Shown here: in pieces, positions 36,237-46,665 of the stretch
How positions within the stretch are numbered: position 1 is the first letter of the stretch
Layout of the letters: each line of letters starts with the position of its first letter
NCBI GenBank assembly: GCA_037013495.1
Contig: CM072811.1
Location: 17,428,659 to 17,492,658 of the forward strand
From: Hippophae tibetana
Lineage: Eukaryota > Streptophyta > Magnoliopsida > Rosales > Elaeagnaceae
Direction of reading: 5' to 3'
DNA: 64,000 nucleotides
Made by a program: the position numbers and the translations under genes
Notes under the pieces: generated by a model
Databases searched by the model: none
The model's input: the letters and a program-made list of their open reading frames with translations, nothing else
Told to the model about the DNA's origin: nothing

Positions 36237-36659
36237 AAAAAATAAAATCTTATTTTCAAATTTTACTTATATTATTTTTACAACTAAATATTTTTATTTG
36301 CTATGGTTTATAACAAGCACCTCAAAAATTAAAAAAATAATATATCAATTGTGTATTACGATTAATTTTTATTTCACAAAAATTAATTTATATTTGCTCA
36401 TAAATTATGTAAACAACAAAATTATGTAATAAAATTTTTCAAAAATGAAAATAAAACCTTTTAAAAGGAATAAACCATCATAGAAAGTTTTATATTGACA
36501 TATATGTTAATTATATCTCATTTCTTATTAATAGTAGTGATACTATCATGGATGTAATTTAGTAATTTTTATCTAACATTAACTATGTTTTACATGTTTA
36601 TAGATATTAAAAAGATTTATGATATTTTAGTAATTTTAATTGAGATAACATTTACTTCA
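36237..36659. other. AT-rich DNA left of the Tat-type element
   Basis: No LTR of the following gypsy element could be recognised here, although its 5' LTR would be expected in this area. It is A/T-rich with no coding frame. Confidence 0.4.
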
Positions 36660-36989
36660 AGAGAGTTTTTCTGAAGAAGTCGAGAGCTCATTCCAAAAGC
36701 AAATGCATCACCTAAACCATCCCATCATGATAAACCATTTAAGCATGTTAGGAACCTAAAACTTGTAATAACCAATATTAGCGTAGAAATGTTCATGAGT
36801 ATCAAGTACCAATAGATCATTCACAATGATCAATGTATAACTTATACTACCCTAATCAGACCATTTCGTAACCTTGCCAACTAGAGCCAATTGTACTTGA
36901 AACTTTTCTACCGAAGAGATTACAAGCAAAAGACGAACAATCATTCAGTGCCTAGGATTATATATTTAAAAAATGAGAATAAAATATAG

Positions 36990-37640
36990 GGGAAAATGGT
37001 TAAACAATTAAGGAAAAGAGCACCCTATCAAGGATATTGAAGTGGTGTATGATTAGTTGGCTATGTCACCCTTCTCCGACGACATAGAGTTCATAGTTCC
37101 ACCCCCAAGTTCTCTACCCTAAAATTTCCATCATATAAGGGATACAAGGACCCTATAACACACATCATACATTTTAAAATGGAAATGACTCTTGTGTGCA
37201 TGCTAGAGAAGAGGTCCACCATATTTTACAAGATATTTGTCTCTACTCTTCATAATATTACTCATAAATTGTTTACTAATTTGCCTTCTAAACTCATCAA
37301 AATTTTCAATGAGTTAGTAAAAATCTTCATAACCAACTACTCATGTAAAAAACCATTAGGAAAAATTCATACATTCTTTTCTCCATTATCCAGGAAAATA
37401 GTGTAACTATGAAGAGCTATATAAGGAGATTTAAGATGAAGAAGATGTAAATATCAAAATATCCCAACTCCATTACTATCGAGGTATTCAAGAAGGGTAT
37501 TAAGAGAGACAAGTTTATTCATTCAACTGACAAAAACCACCCATTGCTTACTTGATACAGTGTATAAAGAAGCCTAGAAGTTTATCAATGTTGAAGGGAA
37601 GTTGAAGTCTTCTTCAAGAAAATATATAGATAGGCCTTTG
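36990..37640 (+). pseudogene. Tat-type gag remnant
   Basis: Reads YKDPITHIIHFKMEM near 37140, then IFYKIFVSTLHNITHKLFTN, LIKIFNELVKIFITNYSC and KKPLGKIHTFFS. This is the Retrotrans_gag pattern, including the usual F-x-x-L-...-F-x-x-x-Y spacing. It continues in broken frames to KFINVEGKLKSSSRK near 37580. 36660-36990 may be the upstream gag, but too decayed to be sure. Confidence 0.7.
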
Positions 37641-38199
37641 GAGAGATCTAGCTATGTAATAAACATGGATTTTATGGATAAAAGACCCTTTTATTGATAA
37701 AAGTTTGAACCTTTAATGCTTTAAGCTAGGTATGGCTACTAAAGGAAGACAAGGGATATGAGAAAGAGCATTATCTCCATTATGAGGACAATCTCTAGGT
37801 GTGTCTCTTACTAAAGTAGTACAACGAATGGAAATAATAGAGAAAGTAAGACAATCATAACCTATGAAAGCCCTCCAAAGAGACTCTAATAGATATTGCG
37901 TTTTCCATAAAGAAACAAGACATTGGACAAAAGATTGCTGACACTTCAAGTGGGAATTGGAGCAACTTTTTTTATAATGGTCACTTGGGAGACATGATGG
38001 AAGAAAATAGAGACCATAGACAAGATATCAAGGGAGGTAGCTCTTGATAACCTTCCTCAAAAGGAATAAAATAGACCGAATTAACCATCACAAAAGGATA
38101 TCCATTTGATTCACACCATTCATTGGGGTCTGACCTTGCTAGGTCACTCATAACGAATGGAAGAGTTAAACCCATAAAGGTAGAAACACACACCAATCC

Positions 38200-38700
38200 A
38201 TTTATTCATTGAGACAAGAAGAACATGTTTTCCCTATTATTTTTGAAAGTAAGGAGGTCCTTCTTCCACATGAAAATTCTTTGGTAATTATAATCAAAAT
38301 TGTGCATTGTGAAGTGTGAAAAGTGATAGTGGGTAAGTGAAGATCTTCTGATATGCAATACTTGTTAGCATTTCTAGATATGGGGATAGACCCCAAAGCG
38401 ATAACCCAACAACAAATAACATTAATTGGTTTCAATGGGAACGTCACTATGTCGATTGGCACCATCCGAATCTTTATCTCAATGGAAGAGCCATAGTGCT
38501 CAAGAATTTCATCATTCTAAATATTTATACTTCTTATAATGTAATCCTAGAAAAAAATTAGATTCACAAGATGAGAGCAGTGCAATTGACCTATTATTAA
38601 TTGATCAAGTATCCAACGATGGATGGAGTGAAAGAAATAAGTGGTGATCAGAAGAGAGCGAGAATATGTTATAATACAATTATGAAAAATGTTGTACCTT
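38200..38700 (+). pseudogene. Tat-type aspartic protease remnant
   Basis: Broken frames read KEVLLPHENSLVIIIKI (38252-38302), then SSDMQYLLAFLDMGIDPKAI near 38345, GFNGNVTMSIGTI near 38430 and ERECYNTI near 38655. These match, in order, the gypsy protease of the Tat group, where the D-S-G-S active site precedes an xDILYYDAF segment. Here the active site is lost. The open frames on the opposite strand in this stretch are shadows. Confidence 0.65.
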
Positions 38701-39039
38701 TCTCTAGTTCAAGATAGCAACCAAAATATGGGCAATATGAAGGTCCAACCATGACACACTTCACACATAGTTAAGTGATAATAATGGCTCATGAGGATTA
38801 TGATATAGTTTTATTGGGGACATATGAAGAAGAAAAGTTCTTGACAATTAGTTCAAAGCTACCTATTGAAATGTGGACATTTTTACTTAGAAGCTAGAAG
38901 ATATGCTGGGGATTAAATTTGAGATAATTTCATAAGAGTTGAAAGTCGATCCAACTAGAAAACTAGTCCAATAAAGAAAGAGGAGATTTATGAGGGGAAA
39001 AACAACATCATTAAGAGTAAGGTGAATTCCCCTAAACAA

Positions 39040-39445
39040 GTATGTTGGGTTTGAGAGGTGGATTACCCAACATGGCTCTTGAATTTGTTCTCAAAAGACA
39101 AAGTTGAAGGTGGGAATTTGGATCGATTTCATAGATGTCAATATAGTCATCCCAAGTGATTATTTTCCCTTACCAAACATTGATCAATTGGTAAATACCA
39201 CCACAGGATTTGAGGTAATAAGTTTCATGGATACATACTCAAAATACCACAAGATTTGAATGCACCTAAGAGATGAAGAAAAGAAAACATCTTCATCAAG
39301 GAAAGGACTTTTTGTTATACCGTAATGCCTTTTGGGTTAAAAATGCGGCAGCCACTTATAAAAGATTGGTGAAAAAAATGTTCGAGCATCAAATATGAAG
39401 GAATATGGAAGTCTATGTTGATGACATGATGATAAATAACAAAAA
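39040..39445 (+). pseudogene. Tat-type reverse transcriptase remnant
   Basis: Read across shifts: FPLPNIDQL near 39166, SFMDTYS near 39222, VMPFGLKNA near 39324 and TYKRLVKKMFEHQI near 39355, followed by YVDDMM at 39414-39431, the catalytic YxDD box. The frame then reads FDLEEVIFKIKCY and LNPN and jumps at about 39515 straight into RNase H. The connection of roughly 90-100 residues is therefore deleted. Confidence 0.8.
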
Positions 39446-39499
39446 TGAGGGACAATGTATTTGATCTTGAAGAAGTCATCTTTAAAATAAAATGTTATG

Positions 39500-39910
39500 A
39501 AAAATACCTCAATCCTAATGTTGTCCTCATGATAAATAGAGAGGGAAAACAACAACCAGTCTATTATACGAGCCACTCCTTAATTGGAATGCAACAAAGA
39601 TACCCACCACTCAACAATGCTGCATTTACCATAATAATAGCCTCTAGAAAGTTAAGGCATTATTTTAGTGCTCACAAGATAGTAGTCTAGACTTCTCATC
39701 CTTTGAAGATTATTTTGGGCAAACCAAAATGACCAGGCCATCTTTCTCAAATAGTTATTGAATTGAGTGAATTCGAGATGAAAGATAAATCATATTAAGC
39801 TATAAAAGGATAGGCTCTAGAAGAGTTCATCGAAGAATGAACTAAAATAGATCCCATGGGTGAACTAGGTGACACAAAGATGGAAGTCATAACTGTGGAG
39901 ATACCAGTTG
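39500..39910 (+). pseudogene. Tat-type RNase H (first domain) remnant
   Basis: The frame at 39515-39690 reads VVLMINREGKQQPVYYTSHS, then QQRYPPLNNAAFTIIIASRK and LRHYFSAHKIVV. It continues after a stop as LSEFEMKDKS and ALEEFI. This is the RNase H that follows RT in Ty3/gypsy elements. Confidence 0.8.
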
Positions 39911-40301
39911 AAGACTTGTGGACAATGTATTCTTTTTGACTATAAACTATAGAATCGACCATCATGGTATATAAAAAATAATTGATTTTAAAATTCTTTA
40001 AGAAATAAAATGTCACAATATTTTTTATATGCATCAAAGTAATGGAAAAGAAAGAATATCTTTTATGTACCCCTAATTTGTCAACTTTTTGAAATACTAG
40101 AAAAAATGTTTATATTCACTGCAAAGGTCTCTGCCCTTCCATCCCTTGGATAAATAGAATTGGAGGGTAGAGCTTTTGGTCCGCCAATTGAAGAAGAGTT
40201 CTTGGCCACATATGAAATTAAGCAAATTTTGCAAACAAAACACCGACTTGTTTCTCAAGAAAGGATGAGAAACATGTCCAATTTCATTTGATTGAATAGT
40301 T

Positions 40302-40373
40302 GACCCAACCTCTTGTTTGATAAAGCTCATAAATCTAGACCCAACCTCTTGTTTGATAAAGCTCATAAATCTA
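40302..40373 (+). repeat. Perfect 36-bp tandem duplication
   Basis: The unit starting GACCCAACCTCTTGTTTGAT is repeated exactly twice, head to tail. It is a multiple of three and lies between the two RNase H segments. Perfect identity inside an otherwise badly decayed element points to a recent slippage or duplication event. Confidence 0.95.
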
Positions 40374-40760
40374 GAGGATCAAGAATAAATCTAATCATAT
40401 TCACCTCCATTGGAGGATTAATAGAGCAATTTATTCATATCACTTTCCAAGCTACAAACAGTGTTGTAGAATATGAGGCGCTTTTATTGGCACTACACTA
40501 ATTCCAGTTATTACAAGTAAATAAAGTTTCAATGCATAGTGATTCACGGCTAGTATTCAATCAAGTCAACAATACTTTCGAGGCCAAAAAAGAAACGATG
40601 AAAATTTACTTGGAGGAAATGAAACGAGATTTTTGGCTTTAAAGAATTTGAGATTAAACAAGTACCAAGAGTGGAATGCATGTGTCAATTTTCTAACTAG
40701 TTTAGAAATCAGTTGTTGGTACCAAGTTGAAAAGGATGATCCCTATATCATGCCTATCTA
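40374..40760 (+). pseudogene. Tat-type second RNase H (archaeal-type) remnant
   Basis: Reads GGLIEQFIHITFQATNSVVE and YEALLLALH. After a stop it continues FQLLQVNKVSMHSDSRLVFN, QVNNTFEAKKETMKIYLEEM. The E-Y-E-A-L box and S-D-S-x-L-V-x-x-Q-V-N box identify the additional RNase H found in Tat-group elements. Confidence 0.75.
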
Positions 40761-40949
40761 GTCCAAACATTATTGAAGGTATCAAGAAACCAATTGGCCC
40801 AAAAATCACCAACACGACAACAAATTCTTCATAGTTAACACTCTACTTAAAGTATCTCATCTAAGGGACACTTCTATTAAGTAAAAAAGATGCAAGGACT
40901 CTTGTACATGTATAATTATGGTGAACCATGGCTAAAATTATTTCCTATT

Positions 40950-41995
40950 TAGGAAGCTTAAATTATACTAAGGGAGTTATATGAAGGACAATGTGGTGCA
41001 ATTTTTTGGAGGGAGGGCTTTTTTGTAGAAAATAATACGACAAGGTTACTATTGGCCTACTCTTTAGAAGGATTGCATTGATCATGCCAAAAAATGTGAT
41101 TGATTTCAAAGATATGCCAACATCCCACACCAATCTTGAAGTGAGATAAATTCCATAATTAGTCTTTGACCTTTCCAAAATTGGGATTTGGACATAGTAG
41201 GATCGCTACCTCCCACTCCTAATCAAAGGAAATTCCTCATTGTGGCCACCGATTATTTTTCTAAGTTGATTAAGGCCAAGCCATTGGCGAGAATACAAGG
41301 GATTGACATTCAAAACTTTATTTGTGTAACATTATATATAAGTTTTCCTTACCTTGCAAGCTAGTGATGGATAATGGATGGTAGTTCACATGTCAAGGTC
41401 TGGTTTCCTTTTGTCAAGAGATGGTCATTAAACTATCACCTTTCACCTTATATAAATCACATGCCAATTGTCAAGCATAGTTCTCAAATAAGACACTTAT
41501 TAATATTTTGCGGAAGCAATTGGAAGTGGCAAAAGGAAAGTAAGTAGATGAATTGCTTAGATTTTTTTGGGTAACAAGAACAACTTTAAGAACAACTAAA
41601 TGAGACAGTATATTTTCATGAGTATATGGTATGAAAATAGTCATTCCCTTTTAAATGCAAAAAATTGACCTTGTGTTCCAGTATAACTTAAGACAATAAT
41701 GATGATTCTTATAAAGAAGCACAAAAAAGAACAGTCCAAAGATCCTAAAAGAAATCCACCACATCTAAAAAATTTAGTGTGGAGGACTGGATCATGTGCA
41801 AGGCACTCGACAAAAAAAAATAGAAACTACTTTTGGAAAATTTATAGCAACATGGGAAAGCCCTTATGTCATTTATGAGATTATCCCACATGATCTTATA
41901 GAATAGAAATTAACGAAAAGAAAGAAGATTTGAACTAGAATAGAAACCAATTGAAGAATTACTACTTTAAAGTGGAATATTATGTACATTGAACT
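40950..41995 (+). pseudogene. Tat-type integrase remnant
   Basis: Broken frames: ELYEGQCGAIFW near 40977, then FLIVATDYFSKLIKAKPLAR near 41231, LVMDNGW near 41358 and NKTLINILRKQLEVAKGK near 41490. The tail WESPYVIYEIIPHD near 41852 and FKVEYYVH end the polyprotein. The His/Cys finger and the D-D-E core are recognisable only in part. Confidence 0.75.
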
Positions 41996-42029
41996 AGAAA
42001 TATAAATGAATACTAGCACCTTTCTAGAA

Positions 42030-42660
42030 ATATTACAAGTGAATAATTTCATTTATGACGTTTCTCTACCTCCTATCTCATGAATAAAATAACATGATAA
42101 CCCTCAAGTAAAGGGTGAAGAAACCAAATGGCCCCTTACTTGGCATGTTGTTGTAAGAGCCATGATGCCCATCCTAAGAAAATTTCGTTAATTCATAAAA
42201 TTGAACCACATCTTTGGGATGAACAACACAAGTGAAGAATTTCATTTTTGACTTGTCTTTGTCTCTTGTCTCGCGAATAAAATAATGCGATAAGCCTCAA
42301 GTTAGGAGTAAGGAGACTAAACAATCCCTTAACTTAGGATGCGTGTGTAAGAGGCACGACACACATCCTTAGAAAGGGTCGTGAGTTCAAAAAATGAACC
42401 TACTATTTGGGATGAACACGATAAGTAAAGAATTTCATTTTTGACTTGTTTCTATCTCATGCCTTGACAATAAAATAACATGATAACCCCCAAATAAGGA
42501 ATGAAAAGACCCACTCATTAAACACTTAGGATGCAGATGTAAGAGGCATGATACTTATCCTAACAAAGGGTTGTGAGTTCACAAAAGAAAACATTTTCTT
42601 TGGAACAAACAAGTGAAATTTTTTCTCAAGTTGCTCGAATAAAATAGTAGCTATAAGAAG
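42030..42660 (+). repeat. Tandem repeat of about 190 bp downstream of Tat integrase
   Basis: Three copies plus a partial fourth, starting near 42036, 42228, 42423 and 42607. Each begins with AAGTGAAGAATTTCATTTTT and contains AATAAAATAACATGATAA, CTTAGGATGC and GTAAGAGGCATGA. Copies differ by scattered substitutions. Tandem repeats between integrase and the 3' LTR are common in Tat/Ogre-type elements. Confidence 0.85.
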
Positions 42661-42819
42661 CATACCCCTCAACAATGACACATCTAAATATCACATGGAA
42701 ATATCATTTGAAAATTAGAGGTACAAATTAAATAAACATTGATTTTATTATAAAAATGTTCAAGATAAATACAAACTACTCAACACCTTTTTTGCATAAT
42801 AATACCCATTATAAAGATT

Positions 42820-43620
42820 CAAATACGTTCAGCTTAGTGAATGTGAACTGGTACTTTCTAAATTTGTGACATTGTGAACAACACCTTTCTCAAGAGCTCT
42901 TTGCTTCCAATACTCCACTAGAGTATGTAGATCATCTCTTTCTTCTTTGTATTTGTTCATTTAAGAGCACATCTTGAGCAAGTCCCCTTTGTGATTTTTG
43001 AGGTTACACTCCATAGTTTAACATTGAGCAGTGGTCCTATAAAGTTCTTGGTCCATAGAACCAATAGCTTCACGAAAATTCTCATCCTTATATTCAAAAT
43101 TAACGATGAGGAGACATACTCCCTAATTATACAATAGTGTTAAAAACAACTGATGGCAGGATGACCATGTGCTACAAATATGTAAAAAAAATTCATGTTA
43201 AAAATACATCTTTCCATTAGAGGCCAAATGTTCCCTTTTCTTTATTTCAAGCCTCGTAGATGGTAGAATGATTTTCAGGCACCCCAAAGTACTAGTATAG
43301 CTCATCTTGAGCTCAAGGATTACCAAAAATTCATTCCTCAAATAAGCGTGGAAGGCCACCATGCAATACCATCAAATAAAAGTGTGTCCTAACGGGCTCT
43401 TTTAAAGTAACACTTCCATTATGTGTAATGGCCTTCATAATTTTGGAGTTAACTATTTCATCATCGATCTCTACTTTGTTGGAGGATGTGAGAACTATAG
43501 ATTCTTGATTCACCTCATCACTGTTTGACATCTTATCGTGATGCTTTCGTTTCAATAGAGTATGGGAAAGAGGAGACAACGAGGTCTTATGTCCATCAAA
43601 ACATCCAAATTAATATATGA
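42820..43620 (-). pseudogene. Antisense reading frame in the Tat element, unrecognised
   Basis: An 82-codon minus-strand frame (43331-43579) includes MSNSDEVNQESIVLTSSNKV and PVRTHFYLMVLHGGLPRLFE. I do not recognise a family. Its position, downstream of integrase and antisense to pol, fits the additional antisense ORF of Tat-group elements. Flanking sequence is broken. Confidence 0.4.
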
Positions 43621-44325
43621 ATAGTCCATATTGACAAACAAAATATATTTTTATAAGGACCTAAAGTCACTTAAGTGACTAGCGAACTAAATACCATCAA
43701 CGGCCTGAAAAAGCTCAAAAAATAACTACTGAAGATTTTTCAACAAAGATTGAAATTAAATCATAAATTGGAAATTATAGACAATACACATTTAACACAA
43801 ATAAAAGCATCACCAATTACAATTTTGCATTAATTTAAATAATAATTCAAAATATCTATTACAGGTTCAATAAAAAATGCCAATTGTACATTTTCATGAA
43901 TTTCAAGAGTACAAATTCGCATTTTATAAAAATAAGGTCCCATAAAATAAAGAGATCTTTTAATACAAAATTACAAAAATAACATCTTCAACTTGACCCT
44001 CTTGATGACCATTTGTTTGTTGGGGGGGAGGTAAGGATACTAGAGTTCTAGATGAAGTGTCTTACCCTTTGTTGTTTTGGAAAGCTCTCACAATGTTAAG
44101 TTAGGGAGTCATCAAGTCTAATTTCTCTACCTTAGCTTTTAGACTACTAATTATAATAGACACACCATTCTGGTATGCTTTAGTACACTTCACTTTTAAC
44201 GTTTTAACCAACTCAGTAAGTAAAATCAGTTGTTATTTAGTGAGTCTGTTGTAGCTCTAACTTCTCCCACCTTAGATTGAGCCTTCTTCAATTGCCCCTT
44301 TAGCAAGCTACCCTAGCTTCGTACT
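43621..44325 (-). pseudogene. Antisense coiled-coil segment of the Tat element
   Basis: On the minus strand 44110-44290 reads KAQSKVGEVRATTDSLNNN and, in another frame, LLTELVKTLKVKCTKAYQNG followed by LKAKVEKLDLM, with coiled-coil-like spacing. 43621-44100 is A/T-rich with no clear frame apart from a G run near 44020. Confidence 0.4.
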
Positions 44326-44690
44326 GTTGGAAATAATGTGAATTTAAATAAAAAAATATGAGAAAAAGTATTAAATTATATGACCATTATTTTCATAATT
44401 GTGTGAACATTGTACATCTTATTTCCGAGCAACATAAACATTTTAGAGGTGTAGCATTCCAGATTTTATTAGTACAATGAAGCTCCGAGACAGAACAAAG
44501 ATTTTTGATAGTTTTATCCCGGGAACGACGAGGTTATGTTTGCTTGCAAAAATTTGAGTAGAGCCACGAAACGTCTTAAAGAAAACGACCTAGTTCACGA
44601 CTCAACTCAAATATTATATTTCAATATATAGATAATATTATTATTATATTATTTTCACATACTTGTTACAACAGTTTCTCAATGTTGTAT
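44326..44690. other. Intervening block inside the antisense ORF region
   Basis: This block of about 360 bp separates two coiled-coil-coding pieces on the minus strand (the one ending near 44330 and DTLLQDKARILHLEGHVLDK at 44700-44790). It begins TGTTGGAAATAATG and ends TTGTTACAACA, like a small TG...CA unit. The 5-bp flanks (CGTAC, GTTTC) do not match, so it may equally be an intron. Confidence 0.35.
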
Positions 44691-45778
44691 GCATCTTCCT
44701 TTTTCAATTTCTTAAATTTATCAAGAACATGACCTTCAAGATGTAAGATTCTAGCCTTATCTTGCAACAAAGTATCTTTATCCTTAATAGCCTTTCGTTA
44801 TTGGACTAGGAGTAAACGACCTTCTTGTACCACACATTTCTACACCCTATGCGACAACTTGCAGTCCCTCGCGACTGAAATGAATAATTCCATAAAAAAA
44901 TCAGTTCATTGTTATAGTTCGTCATTATAAAGAGTAACACCATTATGTAATAAAAAAAATAGTAAATAATGAGAACCTCAAGGAGACGATGTCTCATCAC
45001 CTTGCTCCTTGTGAGCTGTTTTCACTTTGGCTCGCTCCACATCAGTTCCAAAATGATTGTAAAGATCATGTTGGGGATTAGGTTATCCAAAAATCCACTC
45101 TTCGAAGTATGTCGAAAGCATAATCTCAATATGAACATCTTAGAGAGCTTTAAATGTCACAGAGATACCCTCAATGTCTCTAATCATGGAAATATACTTA
45201 TTTTTCCAATTCCCTTGTATCTTGAAGAGTTTTACAACTAGCCCACAATCAGACAGTTTGAGATGTGTGCCCTTCCTTTATATGACCCATTTCTCTTCAA
45301 AAAGTACATAGCTTTAATCTCTTTGTCATTGTGTTATATCCTTAACTCTTCATTCACAACGGAAAGACACAAAAGAGTTCACTACCCGTTGGGATTAATT
45401 TGTGCATGACAAATGTCAAAAAGATTAAGCACACGGGCTATTAGGCGAGGAGCTGGGAATCAAAGACCTATTTTTAACACCTCAAAGTGAATTATGTACC
45501 ACCCCACCAGTAAGTCGTTGACATCACTAAGGTGACTTGGGATAGGTATCAAAACAATCCTATGTGGCACGTCATAGTCTTTTGTTAAATGACCCATATC
45601 ATCTACACCCAATTCACTAGGCATTTTTTAAATTTGAAGATTGGCCTTGTTTTGTTTTGTTAGCTCACCTTTAGTGTTTCATTTTTTCTTTTTCCTATGA
45701 ATATGAACGAGTGGGGATCCGGATAAAAGGCACTAGACCCTGTGATTCTATATCACCAGTACCATGGCCTGATATGGA
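44691..45778 (-). pseudogene. Antisense ORF of the Tat element, 'putative gypsy type transposon' (Transposase_28-like)
   Basis: On the minus strand, 45330-45490 reads FEVLKIGL, PAPRLIARVLNLFDICHAQI and NPNG, the core pattern of the plant domain named 'putative gypsy type transposon'. The following segments down to 44691 include a coiled coil. Elements of the Tat group carry such an extra antisense gene of unknown role. The reading is interrupted by stops and, at 45779, by the copia insertion. Confidence 0.55.
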
Positions 45779-45946
45779 TGTTAATAAATCATTAATGGTA
45801 TATTAGTTGTATGGTATATTAGTTGTATGCAACTAATATACTTTTCCTAAAAGCACTTTTCCAAAAAGTAGATTCTTATTTCCTGTATTTATACATGTAT
45901 TAATCTTCATTGTAATTGTGATTGTAAATACATTTCAATATATTAA
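45779..45946 (+). repeat. Copia 5' LTR
   Basis: Starts TGTTAATAAATCATTAATGG and ends near TTTCAATATATTAA. It contains a 17-bp internal duplication (GGTATATTAGTTGTATG) absent from the 3' copy, and a TATA-like TGTATTTATACATG near 45888. Confidence 0.9.
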
Positions 45947-45948
45947 AT

Positions 45949-45965
45949 TTGGTATCAAAGCAGGA
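45949..45965 (+). other. Copia primer-binding site (tRNA-Met)
   Basis: TTGGTATCAAAGCAGG follows the 5' LTR. It differs by about one base from TGGTATCAGAGC, the usual copia site complementary to initiator tRNA-Met. Confidence 0.85.
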
Positions 45966-46109
45966 AAGAAAAAAAAATTCTTACCGATTCTGAGCAGCAG
46001 CGCCACCTAGCGCCGCCGCTAGTTCTTTATGTAGTGCTGTTAATCTTCTCGTAGTGTTCAGTTTGTGTTGCAGTTGCAGATCCGATGTCCAATCCGCGAT
46101 GTCTAACCC

Positions 46110-46400
46110 GTGTCATCCCTACACCGTCCAGCTCACGCCCCAACCTTGTGTCGTCTAGCCCTGCTCACCAGCCAAGAGCCGTCCAGCTCGCGTACCCCTA
46201 CGCCGTCTAGCTCGCGTACCTCTGTGCCATCCAGCTCGTGCACCCCTACGCGCCATTCAGTTCCCGCACCCCTGTGCGCCGTCCAACTTACGCACCCTAC
46301 GCGCCGTCCAGCTTGCACACCCTTGCGCACCATCCAGCTTGCACACCCCTGCGTGCCGTCCAGCTCGCGCACCCTTGCGCCATCCAGCTTCACCCCTGCA
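46110..46400 (+). repeat. GC-rich tandem repeat of about 30 bp in the copia leader
   Basis: Around eight imperfect copies of a unit like GCCGTCCAGCTCGCGCACCC with short variable linkers. It is far richer in GC than anything around it. Open frames in both strands here (46110-46493 plus, 46133-46393 minus) are repeat artefacts with Ser/Pro/Thr or Arg/Gly/Val content, not genes. Confidence 0.85.
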
Positions 46401-46665
46401 CTGTTCTGTGAGTTCGCACAGCTCCTGCACTACTCTGTTCAGTTTTTAAATTATTATTTTTTTCTGAAGCTCAAACAATTCAGACAGCCCTAATCAGTTT
46501 TTTAAGCTTTGCCCTAATCAGCCCATTAGCCCTAATCAGTTCTAATCATCCCATCAGCCCTAATTCAAGCCCAAACATTCAGACAGCCTGCTTATCAGCC
46601 CAACTCAGCCAAAAAAAATCAAAATCTTTATTCCGCTGCACAATATATTTTTTTTTATTATTTCA

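Noticed and set aside
37713..38465. Three minus-strand open frames
   Set aside because: Plus-strand gag and protease remnants of the Tat element explain the region; the minus frames resemble nothing.
45949..45965. tRNA-Met gene
   Set aside because: Only the short primer-binding match is present; there is no cloverleaf sequence around it.
46110..46493. 127-codon Ser/Pro/Thr-rich open frame and its minus-strand partner
   Set aside because: Both arise from the GC-rich tandem repeat in the copia leader, before the gag start.
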